A DNA stretch of 64,000 nucleotides, taken from assembly GCA_037693485.1 (NCBI GenBank), contig CM075346.1, positions 102,592,501 through 102,656,500 on the forward strand. The letters run 5' to 3'. This document shows, one piece after another, positions 55,029 through 64,000 of the stretch. The stretch's first letter is position 1, and the number at the start of each line of letters is the position of its first letter. This DNA is from Kitagawia praeruptora. Taxonomy: Eukaryota; Streptophyta; Magnoliopsida; Apiales; Apiaceae. The notes beneath the pieces are model-generated. The model saw only the letters and a program-made list of their open reading frames with translations, searched no databases and was not told the DNA's origin. A program made the position numbers and the translations under genes.

Positions 55029-57313
55029 AACACCCCCAAACTTAAACCGATGCTTGTCCTCAAGCATAAACAATTACAACTACCTAATTAGTACCACTTC
55101 CGTAGGTGATCACGGTTGCATTTGGCATATGCAACAAGCCCTTTAAACCCCTAGGCAGCCCTAGTGGACGAGTAAGGTCTCGTGAGGGCCTATAGCGAAT
55201 GTACCCACAAAATCCATTTAACCTAATGCAATGCAATGCATGAATGCAACTACTATGAAAAATGCAAGATCCCCTTCAAACTCACCAAAACCAACTAACA
55301 AGCAAATATCTCAATGAATGTAACAAATCCAAGCAGAGCTCGACTAAGTCCCCGTATACTAACAAATACATGAACAGAAACGTGCGTGTGTGCAATGCTC
55401 ATCAGAAATACTCCCAAAACTAGGTCAAAAATCATACATGCTTTCCGTCAAGACAATCACAGGTTTATAATCAGAATAGACTGTAGACACTTCATAACCT
55501 AGGAACACCTCCACCCTTATCCAAGGTAGACAGAAACTCATGCTTTATTACTAAACTACGACACTATATACAATACGCATGCTTATTTAACCGTGAAATG
55601 AATGAGACCCCAAAAGGCTTATACAATAATACCCATGTAGCGAGTGTTAGGTCAGCAATCCCAAACCACAAGGGCTTTAGGTTACTAGGACTAAGTCCCC
55701 TCAGACTTAATTACTCGAGTATTAAAGAGCTCACTCTGGTTAATTTTGCATATAAACAAATAACTTATTGACTCTTTTTTTCTTTTTTCTTTTTTTTTTT
55801 TCTTTTTTTTTTCTTTTCTCTTTTTTTTTTCTTCTTTTTTTTTATGCAATCTGGAATGAGCCTTTCTCATTTCCAACCCTAGACTACTCATATAAATATG
55901 AGCTGGCTACTAGCCATTTGACGCCTAGCCATTACTAACAATTATGAATAACTAGCATGAAAATTCCTGGTTTCCCCCAAACTTAGACTTTAATGTTCCT
56001 ACGCTATAAAGGGAATAACGAAAATTCTAAATATAAACAAGTGATTAAATCTCAAAACATCCCACAGGCATGACCCTAACCTAGCCCAAAAGCACCCCAA
56101 TGAGACTGTGTAATAAATTTTGTTCCCATAACATGCAAGTCAATTTCATAGAAACTATAAATCAGCCCTCTACTCATCATCATCACACCCAAATCAACAT
56201 CCACCTATCAATCAGAATCAGCTCGTCCTAAGGGATCATGAAATATGCATGCCATGAAAATGCAACTAAATGAAAACTCACATGGTATACGAAAATAAAA
56301 CAAAATGTCCTATATGAACACACGTAGATAATACGAACATAACAATAATGCATGAACTATCACTACTATGCAAACATGATATCCTATATGAACACAAAAT
56401 ACAACAATATATACAACTACTAATCCCCCAAATTACCCCCAAATTTAAAATATTCAATGCCCACATTGAATGGAAGTAAATACAAGGGATGACAGAAACA
56501 TACCTGCAAGGCGCCTTACACCACCTCATCCACGCTAGGAGCCATAAGAATCAATCCTCAACTCACAAGAAGCTCCACCAATAATTACCAAGCAATATCA
56601 CACCACAAATAGCCCAAATTCCAAGAATAATACAAAATCCCAATTTACAAGAACACAAATTCGTAATAAAAATAAAATTAGAGAAAAAGATTTTACCCAA
56701 TACGAATCAAAGAGGTGAACTTGCAATTAATTCCTCTTTAGAATTGAATTTTTAGAAATTTAAAAAAAATAGAAAAGGAATTGGATTTGTATGTATAGGT
56801 GGGTATATATATTTGGGGGAAAAAAATAATAATAAAAATAAAAAAAATAAAAATAAAAATAAAAGTAAGAATAAATAAAATAGGATATGAAATAGGATAT
56901 GGATTGGGAATAATTTGGAATTAATATGGGGCTAAAATTAGGATTTTAGGTGGAGAAAAGAATTAGAAAAGGGGTTGGAATTGATTTAGGAGATGAATTG
57001 ATTAATATATATAAACATATAACACTCACGTACATACTAACCTGGACATTACAATTGTGGCCACAAATAAACTTACCTGGCGTGTCTGGCGCAGGTGCAG
57101 GGACGGGCGCATCACGCGCGGCAATCTTCTGTCCCTCCTGGTGCACTTGCGCGTACTGGCGATTCATGCGCGGGTGGTTCCTGTTCGAACTTTTTTTTTT
57201 TTTTTTTTTGAATGAAAGACAAATAATTACACCCCTAAAATATACAACCAAATTTGGGTTGCCTCCCAAAAAGCGCTCTTTTAATGTCATTAGCTTGACG
57301 TTACTTCCTCAAA
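55029..57313 (-). other. Non-coding 3' region of Athila-like element
   Basis: Starts (55029-55046) with the PPT, minus TTAAGTTTGGGGGTGTT. A pyrimidine run of about 75 bp is at 55770-55845, A-rich repeats at 56818-56880, a GC-rich patch at 57075-57185 and a T-run at 57190-57210. GGGAGGCAACCCAA (minus, near 57255-57268) is a phrase often found just after the coding region of plant gypsy elements. No gene is supported. Confidence 0.65.
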
Positions 57314-60018
57314 TCAAGGCGGTTTCAAAAGAATAACTGAACCGTTCTCAACAGACAAACCATTCATACGAACTTTGACATCTTGGTTGCTTGCTTTCCA
57401 CAAATCTCGTCCTTCAGATTTCAACTTGATTTTTCTACCCAACGGCCAAATCTTCTTCTTTTTATTTTTCACACCTCTACGGTGCTTCTCCGACTTAACC
57501 GGCTGAACAAAAATTTCTTCTTCCTTATCATCGGTTTTCCACCTTCGTAACACGTTATCATGCCCCTCTTCAAAAATCACCAGTTCATTATTCAAAAGGA
57601 CATGCTTCAAATTAGCAGGTAGAGGTTTAAGTTCCACCTGTGGTGCCTCGGAAAGTGTAAAAACCATCTCAACTTCTGTGTCTCGAACAACAATTTCTTC
57701 TTCTTCTACTACATCATCTAACACCCGTTCTGCTCCCATGAAGTGTTCATTTTCTAGCTGCACAATTTCATCAACAATGTCAACAGTAAAACAAGTTGCT
57801 CCAAAAGGAGGCATCTTCATTACTTTGTTCAGATCAAATTCCACTTTGTCCTCGCCAACATTCAATGTCAATTTTCCAGCTTTAACATCGATAGTAGTGC
57901 CAGCAGTAGCCAAGAATGGCCTTCCCAAGATAATGGGCATCTCGACATCTTCATCCATATCTAACACCACAAAATCACAAGGTATGACAAATTTATCCAC
58001 TTTGACAACCACATCTTCAACGATCCCCAACGGATATTTAACAGAACGATCAGCTAACTGAAGTGAAATCCGTGTCTTTTTAAGCTCTCCAAGACCAAGT
58101 CGTTTGCAGATTGAATATGGCATCAAACTCACACTAGCCCCTAAATCACACAAGGCTTTCGTGTTCTCCATCTTCCCAATAGTGCAAGGCAAAGAAAAGC
58201 TTCCCGGATCTTTCAATTTCTGAGGAATGGCCTTTTGGATGACTGCACTGCATTCAGCATTGAGTGTAATGGTTTCTGCATCCTCAAGTTTCCTCTTCTT
58301 TGTCAACATCTCCTTAAGAAATTTAGCATAGAGTGGCATTTGATTCAAAGCTTCAGCCAAAGGAATATTGACATGCAACTGCCGGAACATAGTCAAGAAC
58401 TTCTCGTACTGCTTCTCTAACTGCCTGTTGTGAAGTCTCTGTGGAAATGGAATAGGAGGAACATAAGGTGGTGGAGGAACATACGGCTTTTCTGGTTCTT
58501 CCTCCTTCTTCTCTTCATCTACTTTTTCTGACGTTTCTGCATCGATCTCTACTATCTCACTTTCTTTTTCAGCATCCTTCTCTTTCGGCTCAAGAACCTC
58601 AACCTCGGGCAACTCTTTCCCGCTCCTCAAAGTAATTGCTTTGCATTGCTCTTTACTAGTGTGGTCGGGTTGACTAGGAAGTGATCCTTGCTCACGAACA
58701 CCCATCTTGGAGGCAATCTGTCCAATCTGTGTTTCTAGCATCTTTTGAGATGATGCCATCTGCTCTATTCTTGATTCCATATTAGCCAATGCCCCAGAAG
58801 TTCCTTGCATAATCTTATTTAGTGCAACCTCCCAATCAGCTGGTTCTTTCTTCGGAGGAGGTTGATACTGCTGCTGTGCTTGATATGGTGGTCGTGACTG
58901 AAAATCAGAAGGTTGATTCTGCCTTGGAAATGAATAAGAAGGATTAGCCGCATGATTATTACTGTAAGAAAGATTGTTGTTTGGCCTTTGATTTGGATTG
59001 TAATAGGAGTTATTCTGAACAGGCCACGGTTGTCTTCCCTGAATGAAAGATGCTTCTTCTGGAAATTGTTGCACATAAGAGTTCTGATTAGCACCATAAT
59101 CATTATACCCCTCCATAGGTGAAGAAATAGCATTCACATTTGCTCTTTGTCCTCGCATCTCCTGAGTTAGAGTATCCAATTTTTGAGCCAGCATGTTGAT
59201 CATCTCAGAGTCTTGTGCTGCTTTAGCTGAGCTCGTCCCACTAGGTGCCCATGAATAGTTATTAGATGCCAATTCCTCAAGGAGTGCTTTAGACTGTGTA
59301 GTTGGTGCCTTCTTGAAATTTCCACCAGCAACCACATCCAAACTCAAACGAATATCTGCATTCATGGCCCCATAAAAAGTACTGATGATCTGCCAATCTT
59401 CCAAACCATGATGTGGACACTTCCTCAACAGTGCCTTGAATCTCTCCCACACCTGATATAGACCTTCACCTGGTTGTGCTTTGAAACTCATAATCATAGT
59501 CCTCAATTGTTGCGTCTTGTCAAAGCAACCGCAGTGTTTGGAAGTTGCTGAAACCATTCCAAAGCTCTTCCCTTAATAGAGTAAGGAAACATATGGAGAC
59601 GAATCTGATCACTCGTAATACCATTGATTCTGAATGAGCCACACATCTGCACGAAACGCTCTAGATGTCTGTGTGGGTCTTCTAATTCAATATCTCCTTC
59701 AAAGGCTTGATTGCTGATCATCTGAATTAAACTCGGGTTAATGTTGAATTGGGTTGCACCAATCTCTGGAGTTTTGTACATGCAATTGGCAGGATTAGGT
59801 GTCTCATGGTCCCAAATAGAAGTCTGATCAACATTAACATTTGCATTAACATTCGTATTAACATTCGCGTTAACATTCTCAGCGTCCGTCATCTTAGCTT
59901 TCTCTTTTCTTATCTTTCTCAAGGTACGCTCGATTTCAGGGTCAAATTCTAACTTTCTAACGCAAGATGAATGTAGCATACACCTGAAAATCACCAACAA
60001 AACAACTTGTGGAACCAA
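57314..60018 (-). pseudogene. gag: Athila-type gag-protease, frame broken once
   Basis: The first part (60018-59503; a likely start MTDAENVNANV at 59892, though similarity begins earlier at FDPEIERTLRKIRKEKAK) holds the capsid domain: EDPHRHLERFVQMCGSFRI, then IKGRALEWFQQLPNTAVA. A deletion near 59515-59520 removes the segment usually found there and shifts the frame. The second part (59557-57314) continues with TMIMSFKAQPGEGLYQVWER, a long Q/N/P-rich region, an acidic KEEEPEKP stretch, and an aspartic protease with CDLGASVSLMPYSI (D-L-G-A is usual in Athila) and IILGRPFLATAG. It ends at TGA 57314 without RT. Confidence 0.9.
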
Positions 60019-60073
60019 TTAAAATCTAAACAATAAGAAACAATTAACCTAAACTCAACTATATTGCCTTCCC

Positions 60074-60090
60074 CGGCAGCGGCGCCAATT
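60074..60090 (-). other. Primer-binding site of Athila-like element
   Basis: The minus strand reads TGGCGCCGCTGCCGGGG, the Asp-tRNA-like PBS common in Athila-type gypsy elements, three bases from the 5' LTR. Confidence 0.85.
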
Positions 60091-61337
60091 TGTTAGTAGT
60101 ATTTTTGTGTGTTCGTTCGCAGGGAAGGACTGAATTGTAATATCAAAGTTCAGGTTTCTTATCTCTTTACGTCTAGAAGTGTGTGAGAAGAATTTTGGTT
60201 TTGTGTATTAACTAAATTATCCAAGAACTAATTATAAGCACTAAGAATTGATTTTAAACTGAAATTCAAATATATGGGAAAACAATCTAAGAACTGGGGT
60301 TCTTCACTTGGTCTCAATACATGCTCAATATTAATGTGATATATGTGTTCCTACCTTGCTGAAAACAATTCTTCTAAAGTTATACTGCACCCTCCCAGGT
60401 TACAATATAGTGCCTACAGCTACACCCTAATTGTCACTCCCGTGATACAATCAAAGTATATCTATAAACTGTTCAATGCCAAGAATTATATGTCTCACAA
60501 TTCTCCTATTAATCTCCCGATCTAATATTCAAATTATGTCTATTAAATCATGTACTAAGATTGCAACTTCTCTCCCGAGCTTATTACAATCCCTAGAATA
60601 CAATCAAAAGTTAGCTACTCTTCTAATTGTGTTAAGATCTCATTAACAGATCAGCAAAGCAGAAAATCACGTAATCAAGCATGCATGAATACCAAGGAAT
60701 ACTACCCAATCCTCAGATTAGAGAATTAGTTACACATATTTAATAAAGAAAACATAATACTAATAATAATTAATGAAAACATAATATTGAAAAAGAATTG
60801 AAAATCAAAAGTACCTTGATACGATTACAAGCTATGAATTGTTATGATTTACAATGGTAGAATGTGTTTAAATAGGCTCTACAAATCTTGCCCAGCAAGA
60901 TATTGCCTTCTATTACAATTAGGATTTAAAGAAGGTACCCAAAACTGCCCAGAATACAATTAGAATTAGAAAAAGGGCAAAACAGTAAATTCCAAGCCTT
61001 CTTTAATGAGAAAACGTGCGCGACTTTAATTAATACGTTTCTTGCACTTGTTTCCTATCCCAGGTTGTAGAAAATCTCTCAAGCTTCGCGTGGGCAGTAA
61101 GATCGCTGAAAACGGACTTCTAGAACTCCAGATATGGCCAAAACAGTATAAGATGTGCAGCCTTCCCGGAAAATCCGAATTTTAATCAATTAAATCTCCA
61201 AAAACGACAAAAGCTTAGATATTCTTGGAAACCTGCACAACTACACAAAACACATCAAAACTACACAAACTTGAGTCCAAAACAATCAATTTAAGCCGAT
61301 ATAGAATGTTCCAAGTGGATATAAAATCCACTTATCA
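60091..61337 (-). repeat. 5' LTR of Athila-like element
   Basis: Same as 53782-55028 except for about four single-base changes. Confidence 0.93.
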
Positions 61338-61342
61338 AGATG

Positions 61343-61997
61343 CATGGTGGGATCGTTGCTATACTTAACTGCTAGCAGACCAGACATCATGTTTGCTACA
61401 TGTCTATGTGCAAGGTTTCAAGCTGATCCAAAAGAATCACACTTAGTAGCAATCAAGAGAATCTTTAGATATCTCAAAGGCACTCCAAACCTAGGCCTTT
61501 GGTATCCTAAAGATACTGGATTTGACTTGGTTGGGTATTCAGATTCAGACTATGCTGGATGCAAGATTGACTACAAAAGTACAACAGGAAGCTGTCAATT
61601 TCTGGGTGGAAGATTAGTGTCATGGTTTAGCAAGAAGTAGTATTCTGTATCTACTTCAACTGCAGAAGCTGAATATATCGCAGCTGGAAGTTGCTGTGCT
61701 CAAATTCTTTGGATGAAAAATCAGCTAATGGATTATGGCTTGGAGTTGTCCAATATTCCTATTTATTGTGATAACACTAGTGCCATAGCTATCTCAGACA
61801 ATCCAGTTCAACACTCTAGGACAAAGCACATCGATATCAGACATCATTTCCTAAGAGAGCATGTTAAAAGGGCAACTGTGAAGCTGATTTATGTTCCAAC
61901 AGAAAAGCAACTTGCAGATATTTTTACGAAGCCACTAGATGAAGCAACCTTCAACAGGTTGGTAAGTGAATTGGGAATGCTAAATTGCAGCTCGTGA
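61343..61997 (+). pseudogene. pol: Outer copia pol, 3' part (RT end and RNase H), broken
   Basis: Resumes right after the AGATG duplication: MVGSLLYLTASRPDIMFATC, then GYSDSDYAGCKIDYKST with the RNase H aspartate. A TAG at 61638 replaces the glutamine-like codon after VSWFSKK. The same frame goes on with STSTAEAEYIAAG, YCDNTSAIA and LADIFTKPL to a natural stop at 61995. Confidence 0.92.
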
Positions 61998-62367
61998 CCT
62001 TAACTTTCAATGTTATTATCATGAGAAGTTACTATCCTATGTGCTACTTGTTTACTTGACAGCATGTTTGCTATGACTATGCTAAATTCAGATCACATGC
62101 TTGTTTTAATTTCTGTAATGAGTAGTCATGTGACATTAACTTATTTCATATGCCTGCTTAGTGATAAGTACTTGTGTCATTTGATATGACTACGGGTATT
62201 TGTCAATCATTTTAATTTAAAAGTTAAATTACTACATTAAAAAGAGGCAGTTGGAAGCTGTAGAGTCACTTAATGTGTTATAAATAAGACCAAAGCTAAA
62301 CCCTTTGTTCTCACTTAACACCCTAAGAACTCTATAGTCCAAAATAAGCAAGAGGAAGACAGAAGAT
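61998..62367 (+). promoter_or_regulatory. Outer copia spacer with TATA box
   Basis: Non-coding. TATAAATA at about 62280-62287 followed by a leader of roughly 55-60 nt before the small ORF. TGACAGCATG words of this element also occur here (about 62056). Confidence 0.4.
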
Positions 62368-62547
62368 ATGTCAACATCCAGTGTGCCCAAGCCTCAAAAG
62401 GAGGCTGCTGCTGAGCACCCCCTTGATCCATTCTTTGATAAGCTTCAGGCTTATCTGGATGCTAAAGGGATCACGGAGGAGGAGGAGATAGCAAAGGTTG
62501 TTGAGCAGCTGCTGGTAGAAGCTCTTGGAGAGCTTAATAAGAAATGA
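62368..62547 (+). CDS. Small ORF (59 residues) in outer copia element
   Basis: ATG at 62368, TGA at 62545. MSTSSVPKPQKEAAAEHPLD at the start, then a charged, likely helical part (FDKLQAYLDAKG, EEEEIAKVVEQLLVEALGEL). No known domain is recognised. It lies between pol and the third ORF, about 85 bp after a TATA-like box. No equivalent was found in the inner element. It could be a real small protein or the start of a former longer ORF; composition (balanced E/K/L/A, no low complexity) is protein-like. Confidence 0.45.
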   Translation: MSTSSVPKPQKEAAAEHPLDPFFDKLQAYLDAKGITEEEEIAKVVEQLLVEALGELNKK

Positions 62548-63277
62548 TGTTTAGTTCTTAAGAACTACTTTGTATTTTTTATTTTTTTTAAATAAAAAGT
62601 TCATTATTTCATCTTCCCAGTGTTTTGCATGCAGTTCATCTCCTTTACTTTTAGCTATCTGTGAATGGGTGTTTGTTTACTTGTTTGTGTGTATGGATGT
62701 TTGTGAATGTGTGCTAAAACTAACAAATATGTGCCTAAATCGATTGAAATGCTATTTGGTAATTTTCGCTTAAGCAATAGGCAAAGTCGATTAAAATTCA
62801 TGACATAAATTATTTCCGCCTAAGTTGCTGTCAATAAGTGAAGATGCTGTCACGAAGTGCCTTGACATCAAGTTTCTTAGATTACACAATTGAAAAATCT
62901 CTGTCATGAAATTTAAAGGAAATTGTATAAATTGCTTAATGGTGACAGTATGTTTTTGCAACGATATCACTATCAAGCAAAATCTGCTATCATCCTCTCA
63001 AAATTACTAATGAATTTGTTACAGCGCACATGTTACTATCAGGATTAGTGGACCGAATTAATTGGGATTTTACCTCCACGATTTACAGCCACTAAAAAGT
63101 AACTACCCACGACTCCACGTGACTGATTAATGGGCTAAGACACAGTTACTTTCCCTTTCTCAGTAAGACATTTGCTATTTTCATGTAAGCAACTGTCAAA
63201 CACACAACTTTCAACAACAACCTTTCTCTCTCTCTCTCTCAAAAGCAAAAATCTCTCTCCGAAGCTCAAAGCAAGAA
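62548..63277 (+). other. Spacer and leader before the outer third ORF
   Basis: No ORF of note. Several CTGTCA/TGACAG words (62828-63200), a G-box CACGTG at 63116-63121, and a CT-repeat leader (about 63224-63240) directly before the ORF, resembling a plant mRNA 5' UTR. Confidence 0.5.
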
Positions 63278-64000
63278 ATGGCACCCAAACAATCCTCTTC
63301 TCAAACAAACTTTGCTGGTATTCTCACTACTGGAGATGCTGGTGAAGGATTTAAAGGACTCGTATCCTTTATCTACAAGTCATATCTGGGTCATGATATA
63401 ACATATACACCATCCTTGAACCTAGAAAGGCTTGAAGAATTCTGGAAAACTGCCTATGTTCCAGGAGGTGCAGGTAAAGACACAATACAATGCAAAATCA
63501 AAGGAATCACCTGCATCCTCACAATCAAAGCCATCAACGAAGCTTTGGGAACTGGACTGCAAGCTAAAGAATCATACAAGGAACTTGCAAGTGATGAAAC
63601 CCTAAAGAAGTTTTTCTTGAAAATTGGGTATTCTGGTCCTGTTCTTGAAGAGGGTACATTGAAATGGTACTCGACTGGTGAAATGGACAGAAAACATTTG
63701 AGAAAAGAATGGAGCATGATTTTTGATGTCATGGGGAAGGTTTTCCCAACCAAAACCTCTGGATGGAATGGAATTCCCTCCTATATCAAGAAGCTTACTC
63801 GCTCTCTTGTCCATGGATACAAAGTGGATGTAGGAAAGTTGCTTATGAGTCAACTCAAGTCAGCTCTAAGCAGGAAGGTACATGTTAATCCTCGCTTTCT
63901 TACTATGTGTTTGAATTCATTATGTGGTATTGATGATAATGCATCTCTCTCTATAGAATGCAATGTTTTGAAAAGAAATACACACACATCACTCAATTCA
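63278..64000 (+). CDS. Third ORF of outer Sirevirus-like element, runs off window
   Basis: Open from ATG 63278 (MAPKQSSSQTNFAGILTTGD) for 241 codons to the window edge. Its layout parallels the N-terminus of the inner third ORF: an aromatic EFWK/TFWT segment, then alternating beta-like residues (IQCKIKGITCILTIKAINEA against the inner HEESEYIITPTTVRDAL region), then LRKEW with a hydrophobic block and a DVGKLL/DFGRLV match. Function unknown. It is still open although gag and pol of the same element are broken, which may reflect chance or retained use. Confidence 0.75.
   Translation, partial: MAPKQSSSQTNFAGILTTGDAGEGFKGLVSFIYKSYLGHDITYTPSLNLERLEEFWKTAYVPGGAGKDTIQCKIKGITCILTIKAINEALGTGLQAKESYKELASDETLKKFFLKIGYSGPVLEEGTLKWYSTGEMDRKHLRKEWSMIFDVMGKVFPTKTSGWNGIPSYIKKLTRSLVHGYKVDVGKLLMSQLKSALSRKVHVNPRFLTMCLNSLCGIDDNASLSIECNVLKRNTHTSLNS

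Larger units (their letters stand above)
53782..61337 (-). mobile_element. Athila-like gypsy element, gag-protease only, very young
   Basis: 7.56 kb, minus orientation: 5' LTR 60091-61337, PBS, gag-PR, 3' UTR, PPT, 3' LTR 53782-55028. Target duplication AGATG (53777-53781, 61338-61342) splits the outer RT/RNase H. LTRs are 1,247 bp each with about four differences (about 99.7% identity). There is no reverse transcriptase, RNase H or integrase anywhere inside, so it must have used proteins from another element. Confidence 0.92.
34970..64000 (+). mobile_element. Outer Sirevirus-like copia element, split by two insertions, 3' end outside window
   Basis: Parts: 5' LTR 34970-36023, PBS, gag start 36067-36225, gag remainder 48735-51184, pol 51163-53781 and 61343-61997, a 59-residue ORF at 62368, and a third ORF from 63278 to the window edge. 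Both insertions are flanked by 5-bp duplications (AAGTA; AGATG) that lie inside coding sequence. Nonsense codons and frameshifts in gag and pol show the element is defective. Confidence 0.9.

Noticed and set aside
55691..55891. Lysine-rich 66-codon minus-strand ORF
   Set aside because: It is the complement of a T/C-rich run, so the composition is artefactual.

Overview
The window is nuclear DNA of a flowering plant, most likely a eudicot with a large, repeat-rich genome. Evidence for this is the nested plant-type LTR retrotransposons (Ty1/copia of Sirevirus type, Ty3/gypsy of Tat and Athila type), arrays of non-autonomous Helitrons, Stowaway MITEs, LINE remnants, an intact plant SKP1 gene, and pseudogenes of beta-1,3-glucanase, arogenate dehydrogenase and a plant-mobile-domain (PMD) protein. 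The family or species cannot be read from the sequence. Host coding content is tiny: one intact gene (SKP1-like, 20762-21214).

Layout. 1-2575 (minus): 5' half of a Sirevirus-like copia element with an open gag, a tRNA-Met PBS and one LTR; it has inserted into Helitron sequence. 2576-8252: AT-rich, head-to-tail Helitrons on the minus strand (3' hairpins and CTAG ends on the left), with a Stowaway MITE and internal tandem repeats. 8253-17440: a degenerate Tat-type gypsy element (518/519 bp LTRs, TSD CTTAG), scrambled, without integrase, with long tandem arrays in its 3' region. 17441-20640: more Helitron, a probable LINE tail and AT-rich sequence. 20642-21214: SKP1 with its TATA box. 21215-31967: a degraded host-gene neighbourhood holding the GH17, LINE, arogenate dehydrogenase and PMD pseudogenes; the PMD locus is interrupted by an 867-bp TIR element and abuts a Helitron end. 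31967-34969: Helitrons and a second Stowaway MITE.

34970-64000: one outer Sirevirus-like copia element (its 3' end lies beyond the window), split by two later insertions. The first is a 12.5-kb, almost intact Sirevirus-like element at 36226-48729 (TSD AAGTA, LTRs about 99.4% identical). It has gag, a complete 1,114-codon pol and a very long third ORF of 1,224 residues. The second is a minus-strand Athila-like element at 53782-61337 (TSD AGATG, LTRs about 99.7% identical) that keeps only gag and protease. The outer element itself has several nonsense codons and frameshifts, but it still carries an open third ORF (63278 to the window edge) related to that of the inner element, and a 59-residue ORF behind a TATA box.

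Most unusual points. (1) Both Sirevirus-type elements carry a related, non-envelope-looking third ORF, with plant-promoter-like sequence upstream. (2) Each of the three Sirevirus-type elements is studded with its own short dispersed motif (AAACWCTG, GACAG or TCGAA), crossing coding and non-coding parts. (3) Helitrons are joined head to tail, and one insertion can be checked against a paralogous empty site inside this same window. (4) The Athila-like element is very young yet gag-protease only. Coordinates, identities and motif counts were made by eye and are approximate where stated.
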